Part shown: piece by piece, positions 52,871-61,158 of the stretch
How positions within the stretch are numbered: the first letter of the stretch is position 1
Layout of the letters: each line of letters begins with the position of its first letter
Origin: Bacteroidota bacterium
Lineage (GTDB): Bacteria > Bacteroidota > Ignavibacteria > Kryptoniales > JAKASW01
DNA length: 64,000 nucleotides
Assembly (NCBI GenBank): GCA_021845665.1
Contig: JAJZVO010000017.1
Span: 1 to 64,000 of the forward strand
Reading direction: 5' to 3'
The notes under the pieces: model-generated
Seen by the model: only the letters and a program-made list of their open reading frames with translations
The model's database searches: none
Told to the model about the DNA's origin: nothing
Made by a program: the position numbers and the translations under genes

Positions 52871-54788
52871 TCATGGTATGACCAGCAGCTCAATTATGAA
52901 GACAAATGCAATTGCATCCGGTTTCCTTTTGATGATGACTTTTCTTTCACTCCTTCTTTATGGCGGCATTGGAATCGCGGGATCTCCTTCAGGTTCCGGC
53001 GTCTCACCATTTCCGTCCCAACAGGGTTTCGACCACAAGTCTCATTTGAAATCCAACATCGTAAGGGTGGAAGTAGACGCCGGGACGGTTGTTTCCCGTG
53101 TGAGCCCATATCTTTACGGACTCAACGTAGCGAGGTGGGACGAGGACCTTTTCCCGGGACCGTCGAGCGACATGCTTCTCGATTGCGACCGCGACGCAAT
53201 AAGAAAGGTAAAAGAGGCAGGGTTCACGCTGTTGAAATATCCCGGCGGAAACGACGCCGATCATTACATCTGGAACAGCCCGGACAACAGTGCCGATGAA
53301 ATGAACACCGACGAGTACGCAGCTCTTCTCAAGACGATAGGGGCACATGGTTTCATTACGGTGAATTTTAACGAGCCGCCTTCTCTAGCTGCGGAATGGG
53401 TCAGGTACTGCAACAAGGTCAAAGGATACGACATAAAATACTGGGAAGTCGGCGACGAGCAATGGGGGGCATGGGCCGCAGGGCATGCGACGCCGGAAAA
53501 GTATGCGGAGCGCTTCATTAAGTTCGCGAAGGCGATGAAAGCGGTCGATCCGGCCATCAGGATTGCCGCCGATGTCAAGCCGTCGGGCGATCCGAACGAC
53601 TGGACCTGTCGCGTGCTAAAGGCTGCCGGTAACTACATAGACCTGGTCACGTTTTCCTATTACCCGCTTACAGATAAGGACGAACATCCCGATTCACTCT
53701 TCGCAAGTCTGCCAACCTACCGTCGGGATTACGACGCAATCCGTCACGCGCTCCATGAGACGCTGCCGGCAATCGATCCCATCCACGGGAAAGTGAGAGC
53801 CGACACGATGTGGATTGCCGACGTTGGCTACAACTCCGTCAACCGCAGGCCGGGTCCTATCACCCTTTCCATTGCGAATGCCTTATGGACGGGAGATCTC
53901 CTTGGTACGATGGCCGAGCTTGGCGAGAAGATCTCTTGCTTCTGGGCGCTGCACAATTCGTACCCGCCGGCGGGAGGGGACTACGGAATATTGTCGGAAG
54001 ACGGGAAGAACACGCGAAGTTACAGCTACTACGTGTTTCCGGCCTACTCGCATCTGTTCGGCCACAAAGTAGTACAATGTATTTCCTCCAACCCGTCGTT
54101 GTCTGCTTATGCCGCCCTCCATGACAGAGATACACTTTCGATCATTCTAATCAACAAAGACAAGCGACGGGCAGAGAACGTCCACATCGGCCTGAGAGAT
54201 TTTCAACCTGACTCGCATACATCCGGATGGATACTCAATGCGAAGCACAAACTTGATAAGCTGTCAGATGGTCCACGGGCCGGTAGCGCTTTTGTCGAAA
54301 AGGTCCCGCCGTACTCGCTGGTTGTCCTTCACCTTTTAAGAAAGGGAACGGTCTTGCCGCCGACAAACCTCGCGCTGCACGCGCGCGCAACTGCATCGAC
54401 AAGCGCGATGAACGGTCCTGACTTCGGGCCTTCGAGTGCTGTCGACGGGAAACTGTACACCCGATGGGCTTCTGCGGCCTTGTGGGGAGCCGACAAAGGA
54501 CTGGATCCTGAGTGGTTCCAGATCGATCTTGAGCGTCCGCGGCATTTTAACGAAGTGGTGATCCACTGGGCTAGAGGGCACGGCGTTGATTACAAACTTG
54601 AGGTATCTTCAGGCGGCGTCAGATGGAAAACAATTTATAGTGAGACGAACGGCCGCGGCGGAACAGAAAGGATTAGATTCAAACAGGTCGGAAAGCGATA
54701 CATCAGGCTCACGGGATCGAAAGGATCCCCGGCAATCTCAAGTTATTCCATATATGAGTTCGAGGTGTTCAATTCCACAAAGAAGTGA
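52851..54788 (+). CDS. Clan-A glycosidase-like protein with F5/8-type C domain
   Basis: A 645-residue secreted or membrane-attached protein. A hydrophobic segment (MKTNAIASGFLLMMTFLSLL at residue 16 on) serves as signal/anchor; starts at 52851, 52878 or 52896 cannot be separated. Residues 68-480 form an arabinofuranosidase-like barrel (GH51/GH39-like): YWEVGDEQWGAWA has the acid/base Glu203 with an unusual Asp before it. The expected nucleophile motif (TEYN) is replaced by WIADVGYNS, so Glu is lost, although Asp324 is close. Residues 505-640 are a discoidin domain (FGPSSAVDGKLYTRWAS) for carbohydrate binding. It might bind rather than cut. Confidence 0.72.
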   Translation: MIKGKASHGMTSSSIMKTNAIASGFLLMMTFLSLLLYGGIGIAGSPSGSGVSPFPSQQGFDHKSHLKSNIVRVEVDAGTVVSRVSPYLYGLNVARWDEDLFPGPSSDMLLDCDRDAIRKVKEAGFTLLKYPGGNDADHYIWNSPDNSADEMNTDEYAALLKTIGAHGFITVNFNEPPSLAAEWVRYCNKVKGYDIKYWEVGDEQWGAWAAGHATPEKYAERFIKFAKAMKAVDPAIRIAADVKPSGDPNDWTCRVLKAAGNYIDLVTFSYYPLTDKDEHPDSLFASLPTYRRDYDAIRHALHETLPAIDPIHGKVRADTMWIADVGYNSVNRRPGPITLSIANALWTGDLLGTMAELGEKISCFWALHNSYPPAGGDYGILSEDGKNTRSYSYYVFPAYSHLFGHKVVQCISSNPSLSAYAALHDRDTLSIILINKDKRRAENVHIGLRDFQPDSHTSGWILNAKHKLDKLSDGPRAGSAFVEKVPPYSLVVLHLLRKGTVLPPTNLALHARATASTSAMNGPDFGPSSAVDGKLYTRWASAALWGADKGLDPEWFQIDLERPRHFNEVVIHWARGHGVDYKLEVSSGGVRWKTIYSETNGRGGTERIRFKQVGKRYIRLTGSKGSPAISSYSIYEFEVFNSTKK

Positions 54789-54867
54789 ACACGGTTCGCC
54801 TCACCATGCTGCATGACACGGAGATAAATCTCAATTGAATGCAGGACTCAAGACAGGAGATGCATGA

Positions 54868-56049
54868 GTGGCGGAGAATAAAATAAAGATCGGGTGTGAA
54901 CGGCTGATCGGTCCTGAACGGAGTCTGATTGCCGGGAAGCAGGCCGGTATAGTGACAAATCACAGCGGCGTATTGCCGGACGGCGAGCATATTGTCGACG
55001 CTCTGAGAACCGGGCACGACATATCAATCAAAGCCCTTTTTTCCCCGGAACATGGGATAAGGGGCGATGCTCCCGCCGGCAAACATGTCCGCAACGAGAT
55101 AGATCCAAGGACGGGCATCCAGGTCTATTCGCTTTACGGGGAAAACAATAAGCCGGATAAATCCATGCTTCAAGGTATAGAGGTGCTCGTTTATGACATT
55201 CAGGACGTTGGCGTCAGGTTCTATACATACATCAGCACGCTAGCCCTCGTCATGGAAGCGGCGGCGGAAAATGATATACCTCTCGTGCTGCTCGATCGGC
55301 CCCTCGTCCTTCCCGGCAACATGACCGACGGTCCCGTTCTCAGTGATGAGGTGCGGTCGTTCGTAGGCATGCTTCCCGTTCCGGTACTGTACAGTCTTAC
55401 TCCCGGTGAGCTCGCGGAGCTGATACGGAATGAGCACCTGGCGCAGAAGGGTTTGGACCTTGAATTAACCGTGCTGGAGCTGGAGAATTACTCGCGCTCG
55501 ATGTGGTACGACGAAACAGGCCTCGACTGGCTTCCACCCTCCCCGAATATCCCGACTATCGAAACCGCGGTCGTGTATCCTGGCACAGCGTTGATTGAAG
55601 GTACCAACATAAGCGAGGGAAGGGGAACCGATTCTCCCTTCAGGCTTATCGGCGCGCCATTCGTCGACAAGATGAAACTAGCCGAGACACTGAATTCATA
55701 TGAACTTCCCGGGCTTGATTTCATCCCCGTAGACTTTGTACCGAGGGACAGGAGCGCCGTAAGTCACACAAGGTTTAAGGATAAAATATGCCACGGAATT
55801 AATGTCGTCGTAACTAATAGGGATATGATCAAGCCGGTTGAGGCAGGTGTGGCCATCATCTGCGCGTTGAGAAAGCTGAGCCCTTCAGAACTGACATTTC
55901 GGTGTGACGGTGCGTTTGACAGGCTGGCCGGTAACAGGGAAGTGCGGGAGTTGATCGCGCGAGGAGCCGATTATCTGGAAGTCACGTCGACCTGGGAACA
56001 TGAGCTCGATCTATTCAGAGGCTCAATGAGAAAATACTTTCTTTACTGA
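54868..56049 (+). CDS. Exo-beta-N-acetylmuramidase NamZ (DUF1343, GH171)
   Basis: A 393-residue DUF1343 protein. This family releases terminal MurNAc from the non-reducing end of peptidoglycan fragments. KQAGIVTNHSGVLPDGEHIV, FSPEHGIRGDAPAGKHVRNE and VYDIQDVGVRFYTYISTLAL are the family's three conserved blocks, followed by PSPNIPTIETAVVYPGTALI and GTNISEGRGTDSPFRLIGAP. Start GTG 54868 has GGAG about eight bases upstream; no signal peptide is seen from this start, so it may be cytoplasmic or rely on uptake of disaccharides. With the kinase and GH3 genes it completes the sugar arm of wall salvage. It ends 17 bp from the convergent Rrf2 gene. Confidence 0.9.
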   Translation: MAENKIKIGCERLIGPERSLIAGKQAGIVTNHSGVLPDGEHIVDALRTGHDISIKALFSPEHGIRGDAPAGKHVRNEIDPRTGIQVYSLYGENNKPDKSMLQGIEVLVYDIQDVGVRFYTYISTLALVMEAAAENDIPLVLLDRPLVLPGNMTDGPVLSDEVRSFVGMLPVPVLYSLTPGELAELIRNEHLAQKGLDLELTVLELENYSRSMWYDETGLDWLPPSPNIPTIETAVVYPGTALIEGTNISEGRGTDSPFRLIGAPFVDKMKLAETLNSYELPGLDFIPVDFVPRDRSAVSHTRFKDKICHGINVVVTNRDMIKPVEAGVAIICALRKLSPSELTFRCDGAFDRLAGNREVRELIARGADYLEVTSTWEHELDLFRGSMRKYFLY

Positions 56050-56066
56050 ATCGAAGCGCAAGCGCC

Positions 56067-56546
56067 TCAGCTTACCGCCTGGTTTTCCGGAAGAGTGGCG
56101 TTTAGGGTGGCGACAAGTTCAGTCACAACCTTCTCGTTCCCGAGCATATCCTTGAGTGTAATCCGGCCCAGTACGACATCGACGGCGTCCTGGATTGCCC
56201 GCCATAGCGAGCGCATCGAACAGTCGATTATATGATTACAGACTGCGCTCATCCCCGTATGTGAGTCGCAGAATTTTTGATTATAGATTCGGCCGCCGAG
56301 TACGGCCAGGACTTCGCCTATCACGATCTGGTCTGCGGGTTTGGCCAGCTTGTATCCGCCCGAGCGCCCGCGCGCGCTATCTATGAAGCCGCCGAGGCGT
56401 AGTATCCTTAGAAGTTTTGCGACGTTCGCGGCACTAAGCCCTTCAAGCCGGCTGATGTCAGGTATCGTCAGACCATCCGGGATATCTGAGTTCCCGATGC
56501 GCAGCAAGCAGCGCATCCCATATTCTTCCTGTGAGCTAATCTTCAT
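56067..56546 (-). CDS. Rrf2-family transcriptional regulator, probable Fe-S sensor
   Basis: A 159-residue Rrf2 protein like IscR/SufR. The N-terminal winged helix (GLTIPDISRLEGLSAANVAK, ARGRSGGYKLAKPADQIVIG) is intact and three cysteines in FCDSHTGMSAVCNHIIDC stand where IscR-type regulators hold a [2Fe-2S] cluster. It is the last gene of the suf operon, so it probably senses the supply of clusters and represses the operon when clusters are plentiful. An inverted repeat at the suf promoter is a possible binding site. Confidence 0.88.
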   Translation of the reverse strand: MKISSQEEYGMRCLLRIGNSDIPDGLTIPDISRLEGLSAANVAKLLRILRLGGFIDSARGRSGGYKLAKPADQIVIGEVLAVLGGRIYNQKFCDSHTGMSAVCNHIIDCSMRSLWRAIQDAVDVVLGRITLKDMLGNEKVVTELVATLNATLPENQAVS

Positions 56547-56607
56547 AGGTCATCAATTCCTCTGGGAAGTTGTTTTGCATCCTGTATGACAAATCTCCAC
56601 CTTCATG

Positions 56608-56928
56608 TCACATGAAACCGAGTTCGAGTTTCGCTTCCTGCGACATCATCTCGGGCGTCCAGGGCGGATCCCAGACAACTTCAACCTGGACGTCACTTAC
56701 TCCGGGTATCTGAGCGACTCGTTCATGGACTTCTATCGGGAGAGACCTGGCCGCGGGGCACCCCGGCGCTGTAAGTGTCATCTTAATGTTGACCACAGGA
56801 TCATCGCCGACGTTGACCTCGTATATCAATCCTAATTCCCAGATGTTGACGGGTATCTCCGGATCGTAGCACTCTTTAATGGCGTCGATCACTTTATCTT
56901 CAAGAGCCTTCTTTTCCAAAGCGTCCAT
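56608..56928 (-). CDS. DUF59/MIP18-like iron-sulfur assembly protein (SufT-like)
   Basis: A 106-residue DUF59 protein in the suf operon. VIDAIKECYDPEIPVNIWEL and ALTAPGCPAARS-type LTAPGCPAARSLPIEVHER carry the conserved Asp-Pro-Glu and Cys motifs, and VVWDPPWTPEMMSQEAKLEL is the typical end. In several phyla, suf operons include such SufT-like proteins that help mature or deliver clusters. The start codon is 36 bp after the sufD stop. Confidence 0.87.
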   Translation of the reverse strand: MDALEKKALEDKVIDAIKECYDPEIPVNIWELGLIYEVNVGDDPVVNIKMTLTAPGCPAARSLPIEVHERVAQIPGVSDVQVEVVWDPPWTPEMMSQEAKLELGFM

Positions 56929-56964
56929 CTTAACCTCTCGCGTTTTGGCTCGAATCTCGTTTCA

Positions 56965-58293
56965 TTATATCCCTTTCAGGAACCTGACCGAGAGAATGTG
57001 TTCGAGCTCCTCTCTCACCTTATCCTGTTTTATGCTCTTCAAAACATCGTTCGCAAAGGCATATATCAGGATCAGTTTCGCTTGCTCTTCACCTACGCCG
57101 CGCGATCTCAGGTAGAACATAGACTCCTTGCTGAGCTGTCCCACCGTTGCACCATGCGAGCACTTTACGTCATCCGCGAAAATCTCAAGCTGAGGTTTCG
57201 TATCCACCTTCGCTTCGTTGGACAGGAGTATGTTTCTGTTCTCCTGGTATGAATTTGTCTTCTGAGCTCCCTGGCGGACGAGGATCTTGCCGTTGAACAC
57301 CGCGCGGGACTTGTCGTCCAGTATTCCTTTATAGTGCTCGCCGCTCGTGCAGTTAGCCGCAGCGTGGTCGATCATTGAATGCGTGTCGGAGAGCTGTTCT
57401 CCGGCTGTCAGGTATAATCCTTCGAGCGAAGTGTTGCCTCCCTCTCCGCCGAGGATCACATTGATATTGTGTCTGTAAATCTTCGCTCCGTTTGAAACGG
57501 CGTGCGACTTGTAGTTGGCATCATTTTCAACAAAGGCGGCCGTTGTCGCGACATGATATGACTCCCGGTTTTCTTCCTGGATCTTCAATCCGTCCACCGT
57601 TGCATTCCTGCCCGCTTCGATCTCGGTAACTGAATTGGTGAAGTAAACGCCCGGCTGAAGGCCGATGTAATGCTCAATGAATCTTACCTGCGAATTCTTG
57701 CCGGCGACTACGAGATTTCTCGGCTGGGAGATGAGCCTTTCATCACCGGTTGTAATGAAAAGAAAATGCACCGGATCTTCCACCACCGCGCCGTCTGGCA
57801 GGTTGATGTAGGCGCCGTCGACCGTGAAGGCTGTGTTGAGAGCGGTGAAGGCGTCCGTGCCGGGATCGAGTCGTTTCGCTATCTGTTCACCTATCGATCC
57901 GTCGTCTTCCTTCATAGCCTCGGCAAGGCTCCCGACGACTACACCCTTCGGGAGTGGAAGCGGCTTCGAAAGTTCCCGCGAGTAAAAGCCGTTGACGAAA
58001 ACAACCGTGTGGCCTCTCATTCCTCCGAAAAGAAAGGGGGAAAGTTCGTCCGCGCGAATACTCCCGGTGGCCTTTTTCGCTGCGTATGCAAAGGTGTGTC
58101 CGAGAATCGGGCTTATGTCTGTAAAGCGCCAGTCTTCCTGATGAAGATTGGGAAAATCGATCTCGGCGAACTTCTCGATGGCCGCTTTACGCAGCTTGTG
58201 TACCGGTCTGGACTTCTCACCGTTTAGACGGTTTTCAAAGTCCTTGTAAAGATTCAGATACCAGTTCCTAATTTCGGTGTTCTCTGCCATCAT
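56965..58293 (-). CDS. sufD: Fe-S cluster assembly protein SufD
   Basis: A 442-residue member of the SufBD beta-helix scaffold family, partner of SufB and SufC. NLHQEDWRFTDISP, VVFVNGFYSRELSKPLPLPK, ISQPRNLVVAGKNSQVRFIE and EIFADDVKCSHGATVGQLSK with MFYLRSRGV are family landmarks; the Cys/His of VKCSHGATVG in the last third takes part in the SufB-SufD interface cluster site. Spacing in the operon is 46 bp after sufC and 36 bp before the DUF59 gene. The dispersed palindrome ends immediately upstream of its start. Confidence 0.93.
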   Translation of the reverse strand: MMAENTEIRNWYLNLYKDFENRLNGEKSRPVHKLRKAAIEKFAEIDFPNLHQEDWRFTDISPILGHTFAYAAKKATGSIRADELSPFLFGGMRGHTVVFVNGFYSRELSKPLPLPKGVVVGSLAEAMKEDDGSIGEQIAKRLDPGTDAFTALNTAFTVDGAYINLPDGAVVEDPVHFLFITTGDERLISQPRNLVVAGKNSQVRFIEHYIGLQPGVYFTNSVTEIEAGRNATVDGLKIQEENRESYHVATTAAFVENDANYKSHAVSNGAKIYRHNINVILGGEGGNTSLEGLYLTAGEQLSDTHSMIDHAAANCTSGEHYKGILDDKSRAVFNGKILVRQGAQKTNSYQENRNILLSNEAKVDTKPQLEIFADDVKCSHGATVGQLSKESMFYLRSRGVGEEQAKLILIYAFANDVLKSIKQDKVREELEHILSVRFLKGI

Positions 58294-58300
58294 TCCATCG

Positions 58301-58330
58301 TTCCCCGCAGGGTCCTGCGGACATTCTTCC
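58301..58330. repeat. Dispersed palindromic element, copy 2
   Basis: 28 of 30 bases match 30762-30791. The core CCGCAGGGTCCTGCGG is a perfect palindrome with a 2-nt centre. It lies between sufC and sufD, just 7 bp upstream of the sufD start codon, on the same relative strand as copy 1. Confidence 0.75.
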
Positions 58331-58339
58331 TCTGTTCGC

Positions 58340-59098
58340 TCATTTCGCTGTTACCGTCTCGTCCTTGACCCAGTCGTATCCCTTGTCTTCCAGTTCGAGC
58401 GCTAGATCCTTATCGCCCGACTTCACAATCCTGCCGTTATACAGGACATGCACGAAATCGGGTACAATGTAATTGAGAAGTCTCTGGTAATGAGTGACGA
58501 CTATGACGGCGTTATCTTTCGAGCGAAGCTTGTTCACTCCGTTCGCGACGATCCTGAGCGCGTCGATATCGAGTCCCGAGTCGGTCTCATCGAGTATCGC
58601 GAGTCTCGGCTCGAGCACCGCCATCTGGAGTATCTCGTTTCTTTTCTTCTCTCCGCCCGAGAAGCCTTCGTTAACGGCGCGGCTGAGAAGCGTATCGGGC
58701 ATCTCGACGATCTGCATTTTCTTTTTCAGCATCGCGAGGAACGCCCCCGCGCTTATCTCGGGTTGATTTCTGTACTTGCGGGCTTCATTGAGGGCCGTTC
58801 GCAGGAAAGTCGTATTATTTACACCGGGGAGTTCTACCGGATACTGAAACGCCAGGAACACACCCTCTCTCGCGCGGACTTCGGGCAGCATCGACAGGAG
58901 ATCCTTGCTTTCGAAAATTGCTTCCCCTGCCGTTACCTTATACTCCGGTCGCCCGGCCAGGACGTTTGCGAGTGTGCTCTTGCCTGAGCCGTTCGGTCCC
59001 ATTATGGCGTGAACTTCTCCGGCGTTTACCTTCAGGTCGATTCCTTTAAGTATTTCTTTTTCTTCGACAGACGCGTGTAAATTTCTGATTTCTAACAT
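58340..59098 (-). CDS. sufC: Fe-S cluster assembly ATPase SufC
   Basis: A 252-residue ABC-type ATPase that energises the SufB-SufC-SufD scaffold. Walker A (IMGPNGSGKSTLANVLAG), the signature (NEGFSGGEKKRNEILQMAVL) and Walker B (AILDETDSGLDIDALR) are intact, and the H-loop is VVTHYQRLLNYI. Length and motifs are standard. It lies 152 bp after sufB, a spacer that contains a small iterated repeat. Confidence 0.95.
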   Translation of the reverse strand: MLEIRNLHASVEEKEILKGIDLKVNAGEVHAIMGPNGSGKSTLANVLAGRPEYKVTAGEAIFESKDLLSMLPEVRAREGVFLAFQYPVELPGVNNTTFLRTALNEARKYRNQPEISAGAFLAMLKKKMQIVEMPDTLLSRAVNEGFSGGEKKRNEILQMAVLEPRLAILDETDSGLDIDALRIVANGVNKLRSKDNAVIVVTHYQRLLNYIVPDFVHVLYNGRIVKSGDKDLALELEDKGYDWVKDETVTAK

Positions 59099-59139
59099 TT
59101 GCTATTCCAGAGTTTTAAAGTTCAACTGTAGCGCGAAGC

Positions 59140-59161
59140 GCATGGAGCATAGAGCATGGAG
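59140..59161. repeat. Short iterated repeat between sufB and sufC
   Basis: GCATGGAG occurs twice (59140-59147 and 59154-59161) with CATAGA between. It lies in the 152-bp sufB-sufC spacer. Confidence 0.5.
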
Positions 59162-59250
59162 TGCCGGCGGCTTCAGCCACCACTCCAACAGTCCATGAGA
59201 TCATGGAAGCGCTTCTCCATCATTCCAACATCCCGGCGCTCCTCTCACCG

Positions 59251-60696
59251 CTATCCCACGCTTCCTTCGAGACTCATGCTGAGCAGCCTGGTGGCTTCGA
59301 CCGCAAACTCCATCGGAAGTTGCTTGAACACTTCTTTGCAGTAGCCGTTTACGATCAGCCTGACGGCGTCCTCTGTAGAAATGCCCCGTTGATTGAGGTA
59401 GAATATCTGGTCTGTACCGATCTTGGATGTGGTTGCCTCGTGTTCGACCTGGGCCGTCGGATTGTTCGTCTCTAGGTAAGGGAAGGTGTGGGCACCGCAT
59501 TTATCGCCGATGAGGAGAGAGTCGCACTGCGAGTAGTTTCTCGCGTTCTCGGCTTTCTTTGTAATTCTCACTTGTCCGCGGTAACTGTTGTTGCTTCTTC
59601 CGGCGGAAATTCCTTTTGAGATGATAGTGCTCCTGGTGTTCTTTCCGATGTGGATCATCTTTGTGCCGGTATCGGCCTGCTGCATGTTGTTCGTCATCGC
59701 GACTGAATAGAACTCTCCGACCGAATTGTCCCCCTGGAGTATGCAGCTCGGATATTTCCAAGTGATGGCGGACCCGGTTTCGACCTGTGTCCATGAAATC
59801 TTGGAGTTGATGCCTCTGCACGCACCGCGCTTGGTTACAAAATTGTAGATGCCCCCTTTGCCGTCCTTATCGCCGGGATACCAGTTCTGGACGGTGGAGT
59901 ATTTTATCTCCGCGTTGTCGAGCGCGACTAGTTCGACGACTGCGGCGTGAAGCTGGTTCGTGTCGCGGATCGGAGCCGTGCATCCTTCGAGGTAACTGAC
60001 GTAGGCGCCTTCCTCGGCGACAATGAGCGTACGCTCGAACTGCCCCGTCTCAGAAGCGTTGATGCGAAAATACGTAGAGAGCTCCATGGGGCATCTGACG
60101 CCTTTGGGAACGAAGGCAAATGATCCGTCGCTGAAGACAGCCGAGTTCAAAGACGCGAAGAAGTTGTCGGTGTACGGCACGACTGAGCCGAGATATTTCC
60201 TGACAAGTTCAGGATACTTCTGCAGAGCTTCGGACATGGAGCAGAAGACAATTCCAAGCTCACTTAGTTTTTCTTTGAATGTCGTGGCGACAGACACACT
60301 GTCGAATACCGCGTCGACGGCGACGCCTGCCAGCCTCTTTTGTTCTTCGATCGGAATCCCGAGCTTCTCAAACGCTTTTACAAGTTCCGGGTCGGCCTCG
60401 TCGAGGCTGTTGAGTTTCTGTTTCTTCTTCGGCGCTGAATAGTAAATGATATCCTGGTAATCTATCGGGTTATACTTGACGTTCGACCAGTGCGGCTCCT
60501 TCATCGTCAGCCAGTGTCTGTAAGCCTTAAGCCTCCATTCGGTCATCCACTCGGGTTCGTTCTTCTTCGCGGAGATGAGCCTAATGACATCCTCATTCAA
60601 TCCCTTTGGAAGCTTGTCGGTCTCGATCTCGGTGACGAAGCCGTATTTGTATTGCTCGTTAGCCAGTTTTTCTACTGTCAGTTCGGAATTGCTCAT
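59251..60696 (-). CDS. sufB: Fe-S cluster assembly protein SufB
   Basis: A 481-residue scaffold that assembles nascent clusters with SufC and SufD. Family blocks are visible: [60 protein letters not shown] and [20 protein letters not shown] (with its conserved Cys), then [20 protein letters not shown], and the C-terminal [15 protein letters not shown]. It is the first gene of the suf operon; no sufS or sufU is in the window. The promoter is at 60910-60938. Confidence 0.95.
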   Translation of the reverse strand: MSNSELTVEKLANEQYKYGFVTEIETDKLPKGLNEDVIRLISAKKNEPEWMTEWRLKAYRHWLTMKEPHWSNVKYNPIDYQDIIYYSAPKKKQKLNSLDEADPELVKAFEKLGIPIEEQKRLAGVAVDAVFDSVSVATTFKEKLSELGIVFCSMSEALQKYPELVRKYLGSVVPYTDNFFASLNSAVFSDGSFAFVPKGVRCPMELSTYFRINASETGQFERTLIVAEEGAYVSYLEGCTAPIRDTNQLHAAVVELVALDNAEIKYSTVQNWYPGDKDGKGGIYNFVTKRGACRGINSKISWTQVETGSAITWKYPSCILQGDNSVGEFYSVAMTNNMQQADTGTKMIHIGKNTRSTIISKGISAGRSNNSYRGQVRITKKAENARNYSQCDSLLIGDKCGAHTFPYLETNNPTAQVEHEATTSKIGTDQIFYLNQRGISTEDAVRLIVNGYCKEVFKQLPMEFAVEATRLLSMSLEGSVG

Positions 60697-60715
60697 TTCA
60701 TTCTCCTAAACCTGT

Positions 60716-60742
60716 CCGCTATCAGCGGTCGGCGATCAGCGG
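60716..60742. repeat. Short palindromic/iterated element upstream of sufB
   Basis: CCGCT-ATC-AGCGG at 60716-60728 is a hairpin, and ATCAGCGG is repeated at 60721-60728 and 60735-60742. It lies in the untranslated leader of the suf operon. Confidence 0.5.
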
Positions 60743-60909
60743 GAATTCCTATAATCGCTTTGTCTGCCTTCAGATTCGGACCGCACAAGACCGGTAATGC
60801 ATGACCCGAAAACCTAAAGGAAGAAAGAATCAATGACGGAATAATTCCAGCATTCCATCATTCCCTTGCGTCTTAGTTCGATTTCTGATGATGTCATCTT
60901 AACACTAAC

Positions 60910-60938
60910 AGTTTAGCTAATCTGGATTTTATTGTCAA
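60910..60938 (-). promoter_or_regulatory. Promoter of the suf operon with possible Rrf2 operator
   Basis: On the minus strand, TTGACA (60938-60933) and TAAACT (60915-60910) are separated by exactly 17 nt. AATCT and AGATT flank the -35 and spacer region as a 5-bp inverted repeat, a possible binding site for the Rrf2 regulator of the same operon. The implied leader is about 205 nt. The rest of the 60697-61158 spacer shows only the repeat at 60716-60742. Confidence 0.6.
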
Positions 60939-61158
60939 GATTGGAATGTAGAAGACAAGAGTGCCTGAAAAAGGGCCAGGCGGCTCCCATTTCAGGCTTT
61001 TGGGCTATTTCAGGGAGCTTCGGGTTGATTCATTGGACGAACAAGCATTTGATCTTACAAGGGAAGGAAAATCTCAAGGGAGTCGTTTAAATTGGTTTCG
61101 AAGTCCTGTCAGGGCTATCTCACTTGAATTGTTTACCAACCTTTCAATGGAGTGCGGT

